NCBI GenBank assembly: GCA_000310025.1
Contig: FN649728.1
Span: forward strand, 1,755,800 to 1,792,201
Reading direction: 5' to 3'
Origin: Ectocarpus siliculosus
Lineage: Eukaryota > Sar > Phaeophyceae > Ectocarpales > Ectocarpaceae
DNA length: 36,402 bases
This document shows positions 11,901-22,815 of the stretch, piece by piece; the stretch's first letter is position 1, and each line of letters opens with the position of its first letter. The notes below the pieces were generated by a model. It saw only the letters and a list, made by a program, of their open reading frames with translations. It was not told the origin of the DNA and ran no database searches. The translations under genes and the position numbers were made by a program.

Positions 11901-14655
11901 AGGTAAAGTCGGCATGCTAGCCGCAGGTTTTGTGGGATATGCAAGGTTGCGGAAGCTACGTGCCCATGTACACCAGATATTATCTGTCTCCGTGTACCAC
12001 ATCCGTGGTATGTCGCGTCATGTCCCTGACGAGTCGCCTTTCCCGTCTGCCAGACGCGCCAGTGCTTGGGGTAGTACCGTGGGCGGAGTCGTTAGATCAG
12101 CCGTCGATACTGGACCTGGAGCAAATGTTCGGCACGACGGCTCTCTCGGGAAGGGAACATCTTCTCCGAAGGTTGGTCTGGATGGTAGTTCGGAACAGCA
12201 CTGCATACATATTCCAGCAGCTAAGACTGGCCGAGGCGCCGATGATTCCTGTTGTCTCATTGACCGAGCGTGCCTAACAATGTCGGAACTCAACCCCGCC
12301 CCCCTTCCTCGAGCTCGTCGCCGGCACACATGAGCCCGGCGGACCAAGCCCGGAGATGGCCTCACCCCCTTTCTTTGCCCATCTTCCAGGTACTCGCGCT
12401 TTGAACTCGTCACAACGAGCCTTCGACAGTTATTGAAGAAGCTCGGAGCCGGGGGTATCAGCGCCAAGCCCACGTGCTTCGTGACGCATGCGACCAGAAA
12501 TGACATTATTCTCGGTGAGGCTTCGTTTCCGGCCCCAGTCGCTCTTGACGGGGAACCAGCATGTCGCGGTTCTTGGGTACGGGCAAACCTTCTTCTTGAT
12601 GCAACGTTTCAATCCGGTGCCCCTATGTGCCTCTTTGTTTACTATCCTGCGCGCTTGACTTTGGTGTCTCTGCTCGCGGCATCGTGAACAGGGTTGTTGT
12701 CTCACTCTCAAGACACCCTGGGCGAAAAGAACAACGCGCCCTTCGACGCAGGTCTAATCTTGACAGGTGTGTGTCAGCGTGTGCTTCGGTGCAAGCGTGC
12801 AGCTGTCCGCTATTTCTGAAACGGTAATCGTACCAACAGCAACGGCAGGGTGCTTTGAAACTGTCCGTCGACGAACAGGCCGGGTGTCATTGAGAAATAT
12901 TTTTTGAACGAAACACCATCACCAGGGCAATAGCAACCCTGGCGGGACAGGTGCCCTGGGGGATATGTGTTCGCCTCGTACCCTGGCTGACTGTTCTCAC
13001 CACGCGTATCCCATAAGTTGCAAAGTTTACTTGATTCTGGCGCTACGGGGAGAGAGTTGCCTCCGGAGTCACTTGGATTCTTTTTTCTCCCCCCTCTTTG
13101 TTGGGTTTTCGTCGCTTGGCAACGACGTAGTAAAACAAGCCGCCCCCCCAGTGTTTTGCCATCGGGGTTGGGTTTTCGTCGCTTGGCAACGACGTTGTAA
13201 AACAAGCCCCCCTCAGTGTTTTGCCATCGGGATTGGGTTTTCGTCGCTTGGCAAAGACGTTGTAAAACAAGCCAATTCACTTCGTGAACTCGGCAACCAG
13301 GTTACCGGTTGTTTTTTACCTTTGTTTTTTTTTTGGCGGTAACCATAATGGTGGCCAAGTAGATCATGTTGTGCGGGGTCGAGAACCCTCACTCCGCGCA
13401 AGGGGGATGATCGCACCGCGTTGTGTTAAAATGGTCAAGCATCCTCGAGGCAGTTACAGTGCCTATAGCTGTCTCTGGAAGTGAAAACACCAGAAAATAC
13501 ATTAAGTCATACGCAGCTGTCATCCGTACACAAGGAAGTAGGCACAAGATGCCGAACACCCTTAGCAGGATGCAGCGCACCCTTCATGCGACTCGCCGAA
13601 TACCTCACGGCGCTTCGCTCTTGGTGATGTGAGAGCCTGGTCCGGTGAGAACCCGGCGTGCTCCGTCCCGGCTTTGTAGGGATGCGAGGTCAATGGTCTA
13701 ACGACTACGGCATGCACGACTATGAGTGCACCCCCCCCCCCCCCCGGGATGAACTTAAGGGGGGGTCCACCCCCAAAAGGAATCCCCCCCCGAAGTTTAG
13801 GGGGCCTGGGCTGGGCCTCCTAAAATACCGGAAACCCCCAAATGCTACCGCTGTTGGGTCCCCCCCCCAANNNNNNNNNNNNNNNNNNNNNNNNNNNNNN
13901 NNNNNNNNNNNNNNNNNNNNNNNNNNNNNNNNNNNNNNNNNNNNNNNNNNNNNNNNNNNNNNNNNNNNNNAAAATACATTAAGTCCTACGCAGCTGTCCT
14001 CCGTACACCAGGAAGTAGGCACAAGATGCCGAACACCCTTAGCAGGATGCAGCGCACCCTTCATGCGACTCGCCGAATACCTCACGGCGCTTCGCTCTTG
14101 GTGATGTGAGAGCCTGGTCCGGTGAGAACCCGGCGTGCTCCGTCCCGGCTTTGTAGGGATGCGAGGTCAATGGTCTAACGACTACGGCATGCACGACTAT
14201 GAGTGCACCCCCCCCCCCCCCGGGCATGATCTTAGGGTGGCGTCTACCACGAAAGGGACTCCCACCCGGATGTTCAGGGCGCATGCGCTGGCCATCGTAG
14301 ACTACGGTACACCTCGATATGCTACTGCTGTTGGTTCGCCACCCGAACAGTCTCACGGACCACGTTGACTCGGCGTTCCTGCCTCCGTTCTTGCCCAACT
14401 ACGTACGTACCCGCAGGAACACCGCCGGGGCACGTTCCGCATTCCTTTGTGAGCGAATACATCGGCCGCGCCGCTATCCCGGTGCTGAGCGTCGGCATGT
14501 CGACCTCGGAGGTGATGCACAAGTTGGAGAAATTCACGTCCAAGATGAACGTCAAAGACGACCTGAGGACACGAAACGTCATCGACCACTACGAGCCCGA
14601 GATCGACTTCGACGCGCTCCTCTCTTGCGCCAGCGTTCCGCCTCGACCAGGATGA
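8926..14655 (+). CDS. P-loop NTPase, dethiobiotin-synthetase-like/AAA_26 (phosphotransacetylase N-terminal-like) protein
   Basis: Complete gene of eleven exons: 8926-8959, 9668-9758, 10007-10091, 10528-10641, 10804-10912, 11104-11273, 11591-11657, 12054-12171, 12390-12514, 12692-12766, 14417-14655. All phases agree and the total is 1227 nt (408 residues plus TGA). Visible motifs are a P-loop FVAATKEHTGKTS at about residues 17-29, MKPVGQKH, VVVEGTGHTGVGSVVG (switch-like), DVLLVGNGGLGS, and a C-terminal half with VTHATRNDIILGLLSHSQ, GLILTGTPPGH and DHYEPEIDFDALL. This is the domain order of the AAA_26/cobyrinic-acid-synthase-like family, whose substrate is not established. Exon 1 (MAGFQRRCLST) is the weakest call: good ATG context, strong GTGAGC donor, right phase, basic leader perhaps mitochondrial. 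ATGs at 8914 and 8830 are alternatives. The intron after exon 3 begins GC. The last intron contains repeats and the N gap. Confidence 0.9.
10089..10097 (+). other. GC-AG intron donor in the P-loop gene
   Basis: The exon encoding MKPVGQKH through GEDLK must join VDKDVAVAKEYFGL at 10528 in phase 0. The only boundary in position is AAG|GCGAGA, with the intron starting at 10092. No usable GT lies nearby. The acceptor at 10528 is a normal CAG. Confidence 0.65.
13102..13275 (+). repeat. Tandem repeat of about 64 bp, three units
   Basis: Three successive units each contain TTGGGTTTTCGTCGCTTGGC then AACGACGTTGTAAAACAAGCC (about 13102-13146, 13150-13212 and 13213-13275; the first is partial). Each contains the dyad CGTCG-CTTGGCAA-CGACG. 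One single unit starts the R1 copy at 22816-22875. It lies in the last intron of the P-loop gene. Confidence 0.75.
13276..13745 (+). repeat. R1 dispersed repeat, copy in intron (truncated by gap)
   Basis: Aligns by eye with 22876-23330 and 34328-34640 through GGTAACC, TAGATCATGTTG, AACCCTCACTCCGCGCAA, TTAAAATGGTCA, the CACCAGAAAATAC stretch and the terminal GCATGCAC...ATGAGT-poly-C. It lacks the polypyrimidine-rich second half seen in the other two copies. Confidence 0.7.
13494..14347 (+). repeat. Contig-end overlap around N gap (false direct repeat)
   Basis: 13494-13870 and 13971-14347 are the same sequence. The first 250 bp are nearly identical. After the poly-C run at about 13733-13745 the left copy is a degraded version of the right copy: homopolymer runs of C and G are inflated, but landmarks such as ATGCTAC-GCTGTTGG still line up at the end. 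Just right of the gap, three A-to-C differences look like end-of-read errors. The two contigs were probably joined without merging their overlap. Confidence 0.8.
13871..13970. other. 100-N assembly gap
   Basis: Exactly 100 N, a conventional placeholder of unknown size. It lies inside intron 12767-14416 of the P-loop gene. No coding exon needs to lie in it, because exons 12692-12766 and 14417-14655 join in frame through GLILTG|TPPGH as the family requires. Confidence 0.95.
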
Positions 14656-15540
14656 GAACCGGTTTAGGCTCCGCTAGCATTCTTTGCTACATGTGGGGTG
14701 TTTAGGGCGCGCCCTGAACTGGCGGCTAGCCCAGTTAACTGGTTGCGGCATGGACATACTGTATGGGCATTGGTGTTCTTTTCATCGCAGTAGTCGAAGC
14801 GAGAACCTTGGGCGTAGGTTGTAAGTAGTCGAGGTAAACGAATGCCGAGCTATTGGTCAGCGCCGTGGCGACTTCCGAGCTAAGGGCGGGAGGGACGGTG
14901 CCAGATAGTTGGGCACGATAAAATAGTGGATTACATGCTCTGTCAATTCTAGTACGCCAGAACACCAGGAAAAAAAGGCCTTTCCTCGCGCAGACCTGCT
15001 ATTCGATAGCACGAGTGATGCGAAAACCGTTCTGGGTATATTCTTCGTGTAGCTCCACACGTAACCTATCACGTTTTGCTTTTTTCGGAGTCAAACGTGG
15101 GCCAGCTTGCGAGAGCGCTCTGTGGACACAATGGGCAATGGGCTACATGCTTTCAAGGCAACCTTAACCTTGACACGACAATACCAAAGAATCCAACAGC
15201 ACCAACATCCGTATGCTTGACAGCAACAAAGACCAACCTAGTTGATGTTTGACTCGCTGTTCTACTGAAACGTCTGTGCACCAGCGCTCACGAAACTACA
15301 AACATGTTGGGGTTGTTGACGCCCAGCGAAAACAACAAGCCTTCAACCTGGTTGAATCGGTCTGGGTTTCTTCGCTGGGTATTTTCGCGCGGGGTGTGAA
15401 ACAAATTCCGCTAGGAGTACGCATAGATCTGGCGAACATACGTGAGATACGGCTTAGCCGCCCCCACGGGCTTGCTTCAAATAGCCCCAATGAATTCCGA
15501 CGCATTGCATGCTCTGGTTTTCTTCTCAAAGGCATGTAGA
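14656..15540. other. Intergenic, nothing recognised
   Basis: Follows the stop codon of the P-loop gene and presumably includes its 3' UTR. No exon-like frame, repeat copy or duplication partner was seen. The left edge of duplication copy A defines its end. Confidence 0.4.
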
Positions 15541-15699
15541 TGTTCCCCACTGGACGCCGTCTTTCGTTCAGCTCCTGGCCTACCAGCATTCCTTTTGTTG
15601 GTGGAAGTCGCGGCACGTCATCGGTGTCATGTGGGTTGTCCCCAAGGCTTAAACACACGACCGACAAAAAACCTTTCGGTGGATTCGGAGTTGTACATC

Positions 15700-16330
15700 C
15701 ACCAACGGTGTAAGAAGGAAGCTGGCGTAAAGCATTCGAAAGAGCGCAATTTCGCCGCTCGATGCGTGAAACGGACTGGTTGTTATGCCCACCACCAAGT
15801 CCTAGGAACGACGTTGGCGATCAACAGCGAGATCGCAATACTCAACTTCATCACGATGCAAGCTTTGGTGACCACGTGCATTAGGATGCTCAAGATCGTC
15901 TTCGGCATCCACGGTAGGCGATTCATGTGCCTCTCGTTTGGCGCTAAACCAGTGGCGGCACTAGCCGAATTGTTGCAGGCAGACTCAACGTGCGGTAGAT
16001 GAGTGTCTCAGTCGTCTTGCCGCCCGCTGATGACCATAGCTAGCATTTGTGGCGTAGTCTGATTGACACGCCACACCACCATTGCGATTGGGGTGGAAAG
16101 AGCTGGTAGGCACTTCGCGGATAGCAAGACGGGCGACAGTTTCGAACTGGCAGCCACAGCTTGTGAAAGTTTCGAACCAACTGGGAGCCGTTGCCGAACA
16201 CTCGAAGGGCAACCCCACAAAGGGATACACTTATTGATCAGCGTGTCATCTGTGCCTTCGGCGGTACATTCTGTGGCCGTAACCGCGTCCATATCTGCAC
16301 GGCGATGAAACTGTCCGTGAATGTAGCTCT
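15700..16330 (-). pseudogene. Ty3/gypsy integrase fragment, copy A (decayed)
   Basis: Minus-strand pieces read, in integrase order: DAVTATECTAEGTDDTLINK, IPLWGCPSS, TSSFHPNRNGG, then in another frame VNQTTPQMLAMVISGRQDD, a TGA where Trp is usual, DTHLPHVESACNNS, ATGLAPNE and NRLPWMP. A further frame gives RGHQSLHRDEVEYCDLAVD. This is the integrase core and C-terminal connection of chromovirus-like gypsy Pol. Frameshifts and stops show it is dead. No LTRs, reverse transcriptase or Gag were found nearby. Confidence 0.8.
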
Positions 16331-16379
16331 TTGATGTGATGGCGTAACAGAGAGGGTTAAAGTAGTCGGCGCTCGCTGA

Positions 16380-16920
16380 CACACGGTGGCCAGATGGCAA
16401 CGGAAGGCACAAAGTAGGCAAACGAAAAGCGTGGCGAGACTACTGTAAGTTTGTTATCACGAAGGACGTCGTACCCACCATTTCGTGCAAACACCCATAA
16501 CCCACCAGTAGACACATTCTAGGGTGCTAAGCGTGCGAGCTGCACCTAGGTGGCAGGACGCTTCAACATGGCAAACCTGTATGATCCACGGACGCATGGG
16601 CATCGGAATATAAAATCCTAACGGATTCATCATTGAGGAGTCGAGCTACACGTTCACCAGGACGCCTGGATGCGGAAGACGGAAGTGTGGTCGGCTTGCG
16701 AACAAAGGCCATCATGATCAACATGTAACCGACGTTTGTTAGACCGGTCACGGATCTCCAGAAGAGGAGGTCGACGAACGGATGAAACATGTTCCAAGAA
16801 ATCGGAAGGAAAGACCGAAGGCCTACCTAGAAGGATGGCACGAATGGTTGCATCACACACAGGTACATTGCTCGCGCCCCCAAGCGGCGTGGGAGAAGCG
16901 CTTGGCAGACGACCGAAAAT
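16380..16920. other. Segment unique to duplication copy A
   Basis: No counterpart in copy B, where the flanking homologies abut near 24990-25015. It is either an insertion in A or a deletion in B. Open frames on both strands match no family I know. Confidence 0.4.
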
Positions 16921-17039
16921 CCAGTTCACCGAAGAATGCAAGGCCCTCTCTATAGAAGAGGGGGCTTCCGTCGGAGGCGCACAACTCAGCCCTGCGGGAG
17001 GTAGAGCGGGGAGGTCCGGAGGCGAATCCTCGTGGGCGG

Positions 17040-17300
17040 TCGAAATCAATCTCGATGGAGATTCCAGAGAGTTGGAGGCTGCAGAAGGCTGCAGAGGGCC
17101 GAAGTTGCAGTACATTGGCGTCCGAGACGCGGAATCCAGTCCATGAGCCATAGGCACGGAGGGATTCGATGAAAAACCACCAGAACAACTTCATAGTCGA
17201 AACCAAACTTGGCGAAACTGGGGTTGTCGGCGGGGCCAGAGGCGGCGTCGGAGACCGGGGCGGTCGGGTCGAGGCGGGAATACGCGGCAAAGATGAAGAT
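17040..17300 (-). other. Conserved segment of unknown nature, copy A
   Basis: Minus-strand frame with ESLRAYGSWTGFRVSDANV, shared with copy B. Within about 30 codons several A/B differences fall at third positions (TCC/TCT, CGT/CGC, TAT/TAC), as expected for former coding sequence. The overlapping frames are also open, no start or splice sites were established, and I recognise no family. Confidence 0.25.
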
Positions 17301-18199
17301 GGCGATTCTTCAGAAATGCCATAAATTGACAGGCAGGAGTGGCTTGCCAGCCAGGACTGCCTGGCGGCGACGAGTTGACGTAGAAATCACTTCGTTGGGG
17401 TCGAGGGTCCGACGCGGCCTGGCAATGGCCGGGAGAGTCGCAGTATTCGCGGAACCCTTGCGACTCCGAATGAAATAATGTAGGCAATGAGAACTTCGAG
17501 CCAACGTTGAACACAGGTGTTGTTCTCACCCTCCTTCGCAAAACGCTCACGAGATTTTTTATGGCCGGACAAAACGCGAAATTCGTACATCACAAATACC
17601 TGCGAAGTCGTTTGATACGCCACACGATGGCACCTTCCTCAAGATGGAGCGGAGTCTAATGACTCTCGGAGTCCGAAGTAGCTTGCTTGGTTGATGAAGA
17701 CGACTGGGCCAATTTAGCCATCCGGCTGTTGTTGTTCGAGGGTCCCACCAAACCCATCGCGACTAGAATCAATCACAATCTGGATAACGCAAGACAGGAA
17801 AGTTGGCCAACTCAGGTAGTAGAATGCACACGGCTTGGGCCATGAAAGGGGTGAAGAGGAAATCACGTGCGTCATGTTTTTCTTGTTGGCAGGGTGTTCT
17901 TTGCGTCGAAATGTTGTCGCCGAATGGTGGGGAGAAGCAGGAGTTTTTCAGCTGGAAGTGCTATTTTCGACATACGTGTATTCTTTCATGCATGCTTGGC
18001 TTGCCTCAGCGGAGTTGGCAGTTGAACTTGTGCGAGATTTATTTTCTGCCCTGCATCCTCCTGCCTCCTCCTGGGATACTGGCAGGCGAAGAATGACTGT
18101 CTCGCTTGGCTGTCGGTGGCTGAAGGTGCACCCAGCTTGGACGGGAAAACCGTCGACTCAGAGCAATCTTCTACCACGGTGAGAATTTCAAGCGAACTC

Positions 18200-19600
18200 T
18201 TTTCTCGACGCTAACATAATGTTGATAAACTTATCAACCATTTCAAATAGCCTTCGGAAGCACTAGGCCCCTACAATGACTTACGAGAACTGCTTAACCT
18301 TCCAACACCCGCTTAATACCATAGTAAATAAACCAATCCAACCGCCTCCCTGGTGTGACATCCATCCTGAACATGACACAAATCCAAAAGAAAATCAACT
18401 GGGACTAGGACCATGTGACGATGTGACTCGTCGGGCGACCCATGGGACACCTGGGGCGCCAGGCGGGACGATCGCCCACCACACACCCATGCTTGGAAAG
18501 TACAATATGGTAGCCCGCGCGTGTCGTTCCAATTGCCTTTCTATCGGTCCTCTCTCCATCTGTTTCTATTAGTACTATGCGTTTACTTCCACGCTCTGGG
18601 TGTTGGGATGCTTGGGACACCCCAGGGACTTCATACGTTGTACTGGGACGTCCCTTGCGCGTCGTCGGATCGCCGCGTGGTACGTCTCAAACGCGGTCTC
18701 ATTTGAAGTCCCACGTGTCGCATGGGATGTCCATGGTTGTCCCATTGGCCGTCCGACAGGAACTTCCAATTTGTCAGGACCAGGAAAATACCGGTCTTCA
18801 GCACGCGAAAGGCCATCAGAACCTGGCAAGATCAGTGCCGTTCTCCTTCTTCCCCTGACTCTCTGTCTCGAAAATCAATGATTAAGCTTGAGTTCAGGAC
18901 GGGGCTACCCCCGGGGCCTGTTTCAACGTTTATTCAACCCTCGACGTGGGTGCCTACTTTACCCTCTAAGAGGGAACCGATTCTCGTTGTATCCTCGGTT
19001 TGGTCCTTATCACCATCCGGGCGGCTTTTCAACCATGGCAACTTCTAGACGGTTGACTTTGTCGTCCCAGTAGAGGGAGTTTCGGGGAGCCGATTCGCCA
19101 CGTGTGATGTGGTTACCTATGCTCGATGTTGGCGACTATTTACATGAAGAGCCAGGTCCTCACTCGAAACAACAGTCGGTTCGTACAGGCGGGTCGGCAC
19201 TGCAATATTTGGGCGGCGGCGAACAAGCTTGGCAGACGTGTACACAGCGACCCTCGGCATACGCACAAGGGGTGCAAGGTTGCTCTTCAGCTACAGTTCT
19301 ATTGAGACCGTCCATCCCCGCGCTCGCCCCGTGTCCTAGTCGCCAGGGACGTCTAGCTCCCTGACGTGTAGCCCGTTAGCACGTTCTTCCCTCATTTGGT
19401 GCGGGGTGTGTCCAGGACCCGGGAAACCGCCGCGGCTCGAGGAGGTGTCTAGCACCATCGCTACCATCTCTATCTCTATCATCCCTCACTTCGCCCGTAT
19501 TCTCATCGGCGTCATATAACGACGTTGCTCTCGCAGTGCAAAACCGGAAACTACTTTTGTACGGTTTCGGGTGGGGTGTCTACCCTCCTTTCGTGGGCCT
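18200..19600. other. Non-coding part of copy A, including MFS downstream region
   Basis: Well conserved with copy B (about 26810-28160). Frames open in one copy are broken in the other on the minus strand. The plus-strand frame at 19104-19364 is open in both but differs mainly at amino-acid-changing positions. The part next to 19600 would be the MFS 3' UTR. Confidence 0.4.
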
Positions 19601-19622
19601 TGTCGCCTTTGATGGTATTCCA

Positions 19623-22218
19623 TTAGAGGATGGCCACGACGAGCCGCAGAAAGGCCATGAGCCAAAACGCGAGGCGGAAGTCGATCGGGAACGGGAACGG
19701 GGACCCACCATCGGTGACTTCCACGGAGAAGGCGTACAGCGTCGACCAGGCTGAGGGGCCGACCTTGCTGACTACTGAAGCAACGCACGCCGCCAATCCA
19801 TTCAGCTCGCCGCATCGTTCCGGTTCCGCGGCGTTGTTGATGGTGAAAGAAATGCACGTCAAGAACTGGGGGAATGTGCAAGTGCAAAGGCGAGGGACGA
19901 AATATATATATAGCGTTTGTTGGGTACGTGCGCGTGGTGATTGGTGGGGGGGTGAACCTGACTGGAAGGCGTGCGGGGTGGAGTTAAGGTGCGTCGTCCC
20001 TTCCAATAATGCAACTGCGGGCAACTCTTTGGAAAAAGGCAAGATACGGGATCGTCACGCGCGGTTTAGTTTCCCTGTTCGGTCCCTTTCTCCGGGTTAG
20101 CATTTTCGCTGCAAGACCCCCGACCGGCAAAGGCGGAGGGTGCTGCTGGTGTTGCTGGCTACGGCATCACACCATCGTCACTTTCACCACCCACCGCATC
20201 ACATGGCGCATAGATCTTGAACAGAAGCCCAACGGAAGCAATCATGAGCAGGTGGCCGGCGTTGAGCAGGTGTCCGAGCACGGGAACGAGGGGAAGGACA
20301 AACACCAGAGTCACCGATGACAGCCTCTGTGAGGTGGTTACGCCCAGCCGCTTGGTGACTAGAGGCACAGCGAACAGCTCGAACACAAAGACCATGAGCC
20401 CAGAAGCAAGAAGGACCTGTGACGTTCAGAAAACCAGAACAAATGCATGCACGAGGAAAGATCAGCGCAAAACGGCACCCGCATAAGCCTCCACGATGCA
20501 ACGCGATAGGGGGTGAAGCAAGGCGAATTGAATATCCAGTTAGGCCGTCTCCGCCCCTTTGGTGCTTTCCCGTTAGTCGTCTGTGACATCTGTATGAGAA
20601 TGAAGACCATGTGTTTCTCTATTCTCGTTTGCCTACCGGCGAAACGTGCACGCCGGACATTGACGTTCTTCCTCTAGCATTTGCCCAACTAGGTCTGTTC
20701 GTTACCTGACATCCAGCAGGACAATGCCCCTTACCATCTGGGTACCCCCCTACGTGATCCCTGTCGGTCCATGCCCACCCCGAAATCCTGCGCAGGACAG
20801 GCCGGAAGTACTACCTTTCCGCCAAGGTTTGAAAACTCTTGGCGCAACACCACTTCAACCCAGGGAAAACACATTGCCCCAATTGCTTCAATTTCAAGAA
20901 AGAAGGGATATCAGACAACGTTCGTGGAACGTAGACTACCAACACAAGATTATCCACCTGTCCGATTTGCTCCGCCGACCAACCCAAGCCCCCCGCGGGA
21001 GTCGTGCTGAGAGCCCAGAGCGCGAAAAGGTCTTCGAACCCAGAGATGATAAACTTCGAGACAACGAACAGACGGATGAGAGGAGGAGAAACTTAGCATG
21101 TTGTATCATGCCGGCGGAGGCGACACACAGAATCTCCCCGCCAGTCCCTCCGTCTTGTGGCAAAATCACAACCCACCATGCAAATTCCGTAGATGACCAA
21201 GAGGACGCGGACGTGTCCCGCGGCCAGCAAACTCCCACGCTTGAACGGCTCGAGGTCGGTCCAGGTGCTGCTGCTTGCCGCGGCCTCGCTCTGTCCTTCC
21301 TCTAGCAACGAGTGGCACCCCAGAGACACTTCGGTCCCGTTTGTCGACGACATACTTCCGCTACCTCTTTTGCTTCTTTCTTCTCCGGCGGCCGAACGGG
21401 AGCAGGACGTTTCGTCTTGCCCTTAAGGGGATCACGCCCAAGCTGGTGCTGATCGGGGTAGAAAAACACACAAAGGTGACGCGGGCACCGGCGATGGCTG
21501 AGAGGTTCTTGGAAGAAAACGCGTCTCGAGAACAACTACAAACAAAATCGGCGGCCCGATGCCGCACCCTATGTGAGGTGTGGGAGTACGGGCACAACGG
21601 CGGGCGTTCACGACATCGGTCGGCATGGGTGCGTGATCCTGGAAATCATCCTATTTTCGCCACCCGCGCGGTATCTTGAGGACTGACCACCTGCACGTGG
21701 TTGGTGTCTTGGGACCAGGTTCGTGCATCTCGAAAAGAGTGCGCATAGCCACGAGGCAGCACCATGGGTCTCGCCGGCACAATATTAGCGACATTTCTCA
21801 ATCCTCACCGCTACATCGCTGTGCCCTGACCGCTACATCGCTGTGCGCTCGTATTCATTCTGAGAAGACGCATATATTCCGGCACCACGAATTCGATCGA
21901 AGAAACACGCCACAGTTCCGAAGGTTGGACCCCACCAAGCTCAAATGAAAAAAGGAAACAGAACCGACAGGCTGGCTCACAGTCACGATGCACATTTTTG
22001 CATTGTAGCGACCGCGAGAACTCAAACAAAACACTGCCGCGGGGCAACGACAGCGCTCGTGTTGTTGACGTGGTAGATGTGCGGTTTCCCCCAGCACTCA
22101 CAATAGGTACCCGGCCGCCTTAGGAACTGGTAGCGTCTCCGGCAGGAACAAGAACACCAGCGGAATTGAGCATAGCGCCAGCCCCGCCCCGAGGAGGTTG
22201 GGAAGAAGATACGGAAAC
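19623..22218 (-). pseudogene. MFS transporter pseudogene, copy A (last five exons only)
   Basis: Exons 22218-22102, 21448-21177, 21053-20958, 20416-20195 and 19865-19623 match the last five exons of the intact gene in copy B, with the same splice sites and phases. Three defects are visible. (1) The upstream exons and any promoter are missing, because the duplication ends at about 22800. (2) The linker exon is 272 nt instead of 271; the extra base lies near 21422-21431 and leads to a TAG. (3) TCA in copy B is TAA here (19623-19625), removing about 23 C-terminal residues. The encoded pieces still look transporter-like, e.g. RVLLVIYGI and FEDLFALWALSTTPAGGL. A protein from this locus is very unlikely. 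Confidence 0.85.
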
Positions 22219-22815
22219 CTGACGAGCGTCAGACCAAACGTCGGTCGTCTGAAAGCGTAGCGCACAGGAATCCTAACCGAACCTACTTGGTGGTGGTTGT
22301 GGGTGTATGCATTCACACACATTTCCGCTTCCCTCGTTCCCATGAATGACTGTTGTTCAGTCACCTCTTCCAGTGTTAAGCACCGCCTTTGTGTTGTGAG
22401 GGCGAATCGGAGATGTCATGACTCGAGCAACGGAATCACTTGGAGTTTATACCAATGTCGCATGCAACAGCTCCCGGGGGTAACGCTTGCGGCAGGAATC
22501 CCGGCAGGGGGCATATGAGACGACGATATACAGCGCATGCTACGAAACGTTCGGTAGGCTGATCTCTTTGTTTCGCCAGGGGCCACGTCCGTTGCAAGAC
22601 TACACTCGGCCCGATATTCCGGAGAGTCTGAACGAGACAACAATATTCTTGGGTTTGTGTGGATCAGCTTCGATGTTGCCAGAAGGGCGAACGAGGGAGG
22701 AATGCCCCACGGCACTTCCCGGTACTTGTCGCCCACCGCGGTGTGGGCCATGTGTCGCTCTGGAAACAAGCACGCCATGCTGCGGAGCGGAGGAGGCGTG
22801 ACCCCCCCCCGCTCG

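Larger units (their letters stand above)
15541..22800. repeat. Segmental tandem duplication, copy A
   Basis: Matches copy B (about 24249-31335) in the same order and orientation. Paired landmarks are TGTTCCCCACTGGACGCC (15541/24249), TACGAGAACTGC (near 18280/26890), ATGTGGTTACCTATGCTCGA (near 19107/27729), each of the last five MFS exons, and CGGCAGGGG (near 22502/31010). Identity by eye is roughly 80% at the left and about 90% over much of 18270-22500. Segment 16380-16920 is extra here. The right end stops just before the R1 repeat at 22816. Confidence 0.9.

Noticed and set aside
13658-14104. Frames crossing the N gap
   Set aside because: They include the N run and the duplicated contig end, so they are artefacts.
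16654-17157. 167-codon minus-strand frame in copy A
   Set aside because: The frame is broken in copy B and spans a copy A-specific segment; Pro/Ser-rich with no family match.
19104-19364. Plus-strand 86-codon frame conserved as an open frame in both duplication copies (partner 27726-28001)
   Set aside because: Differences between copies are mostly amino-acid changing, and the frame lies in the downstream region of the MFS gene. Openness is likely inherited by chance.
20724-21305. 193-codon plus-strand frame in copy A
   Set aside because: Antisense of the MFS linker and helix-7 exons; the minus strand carries the conserved protein.
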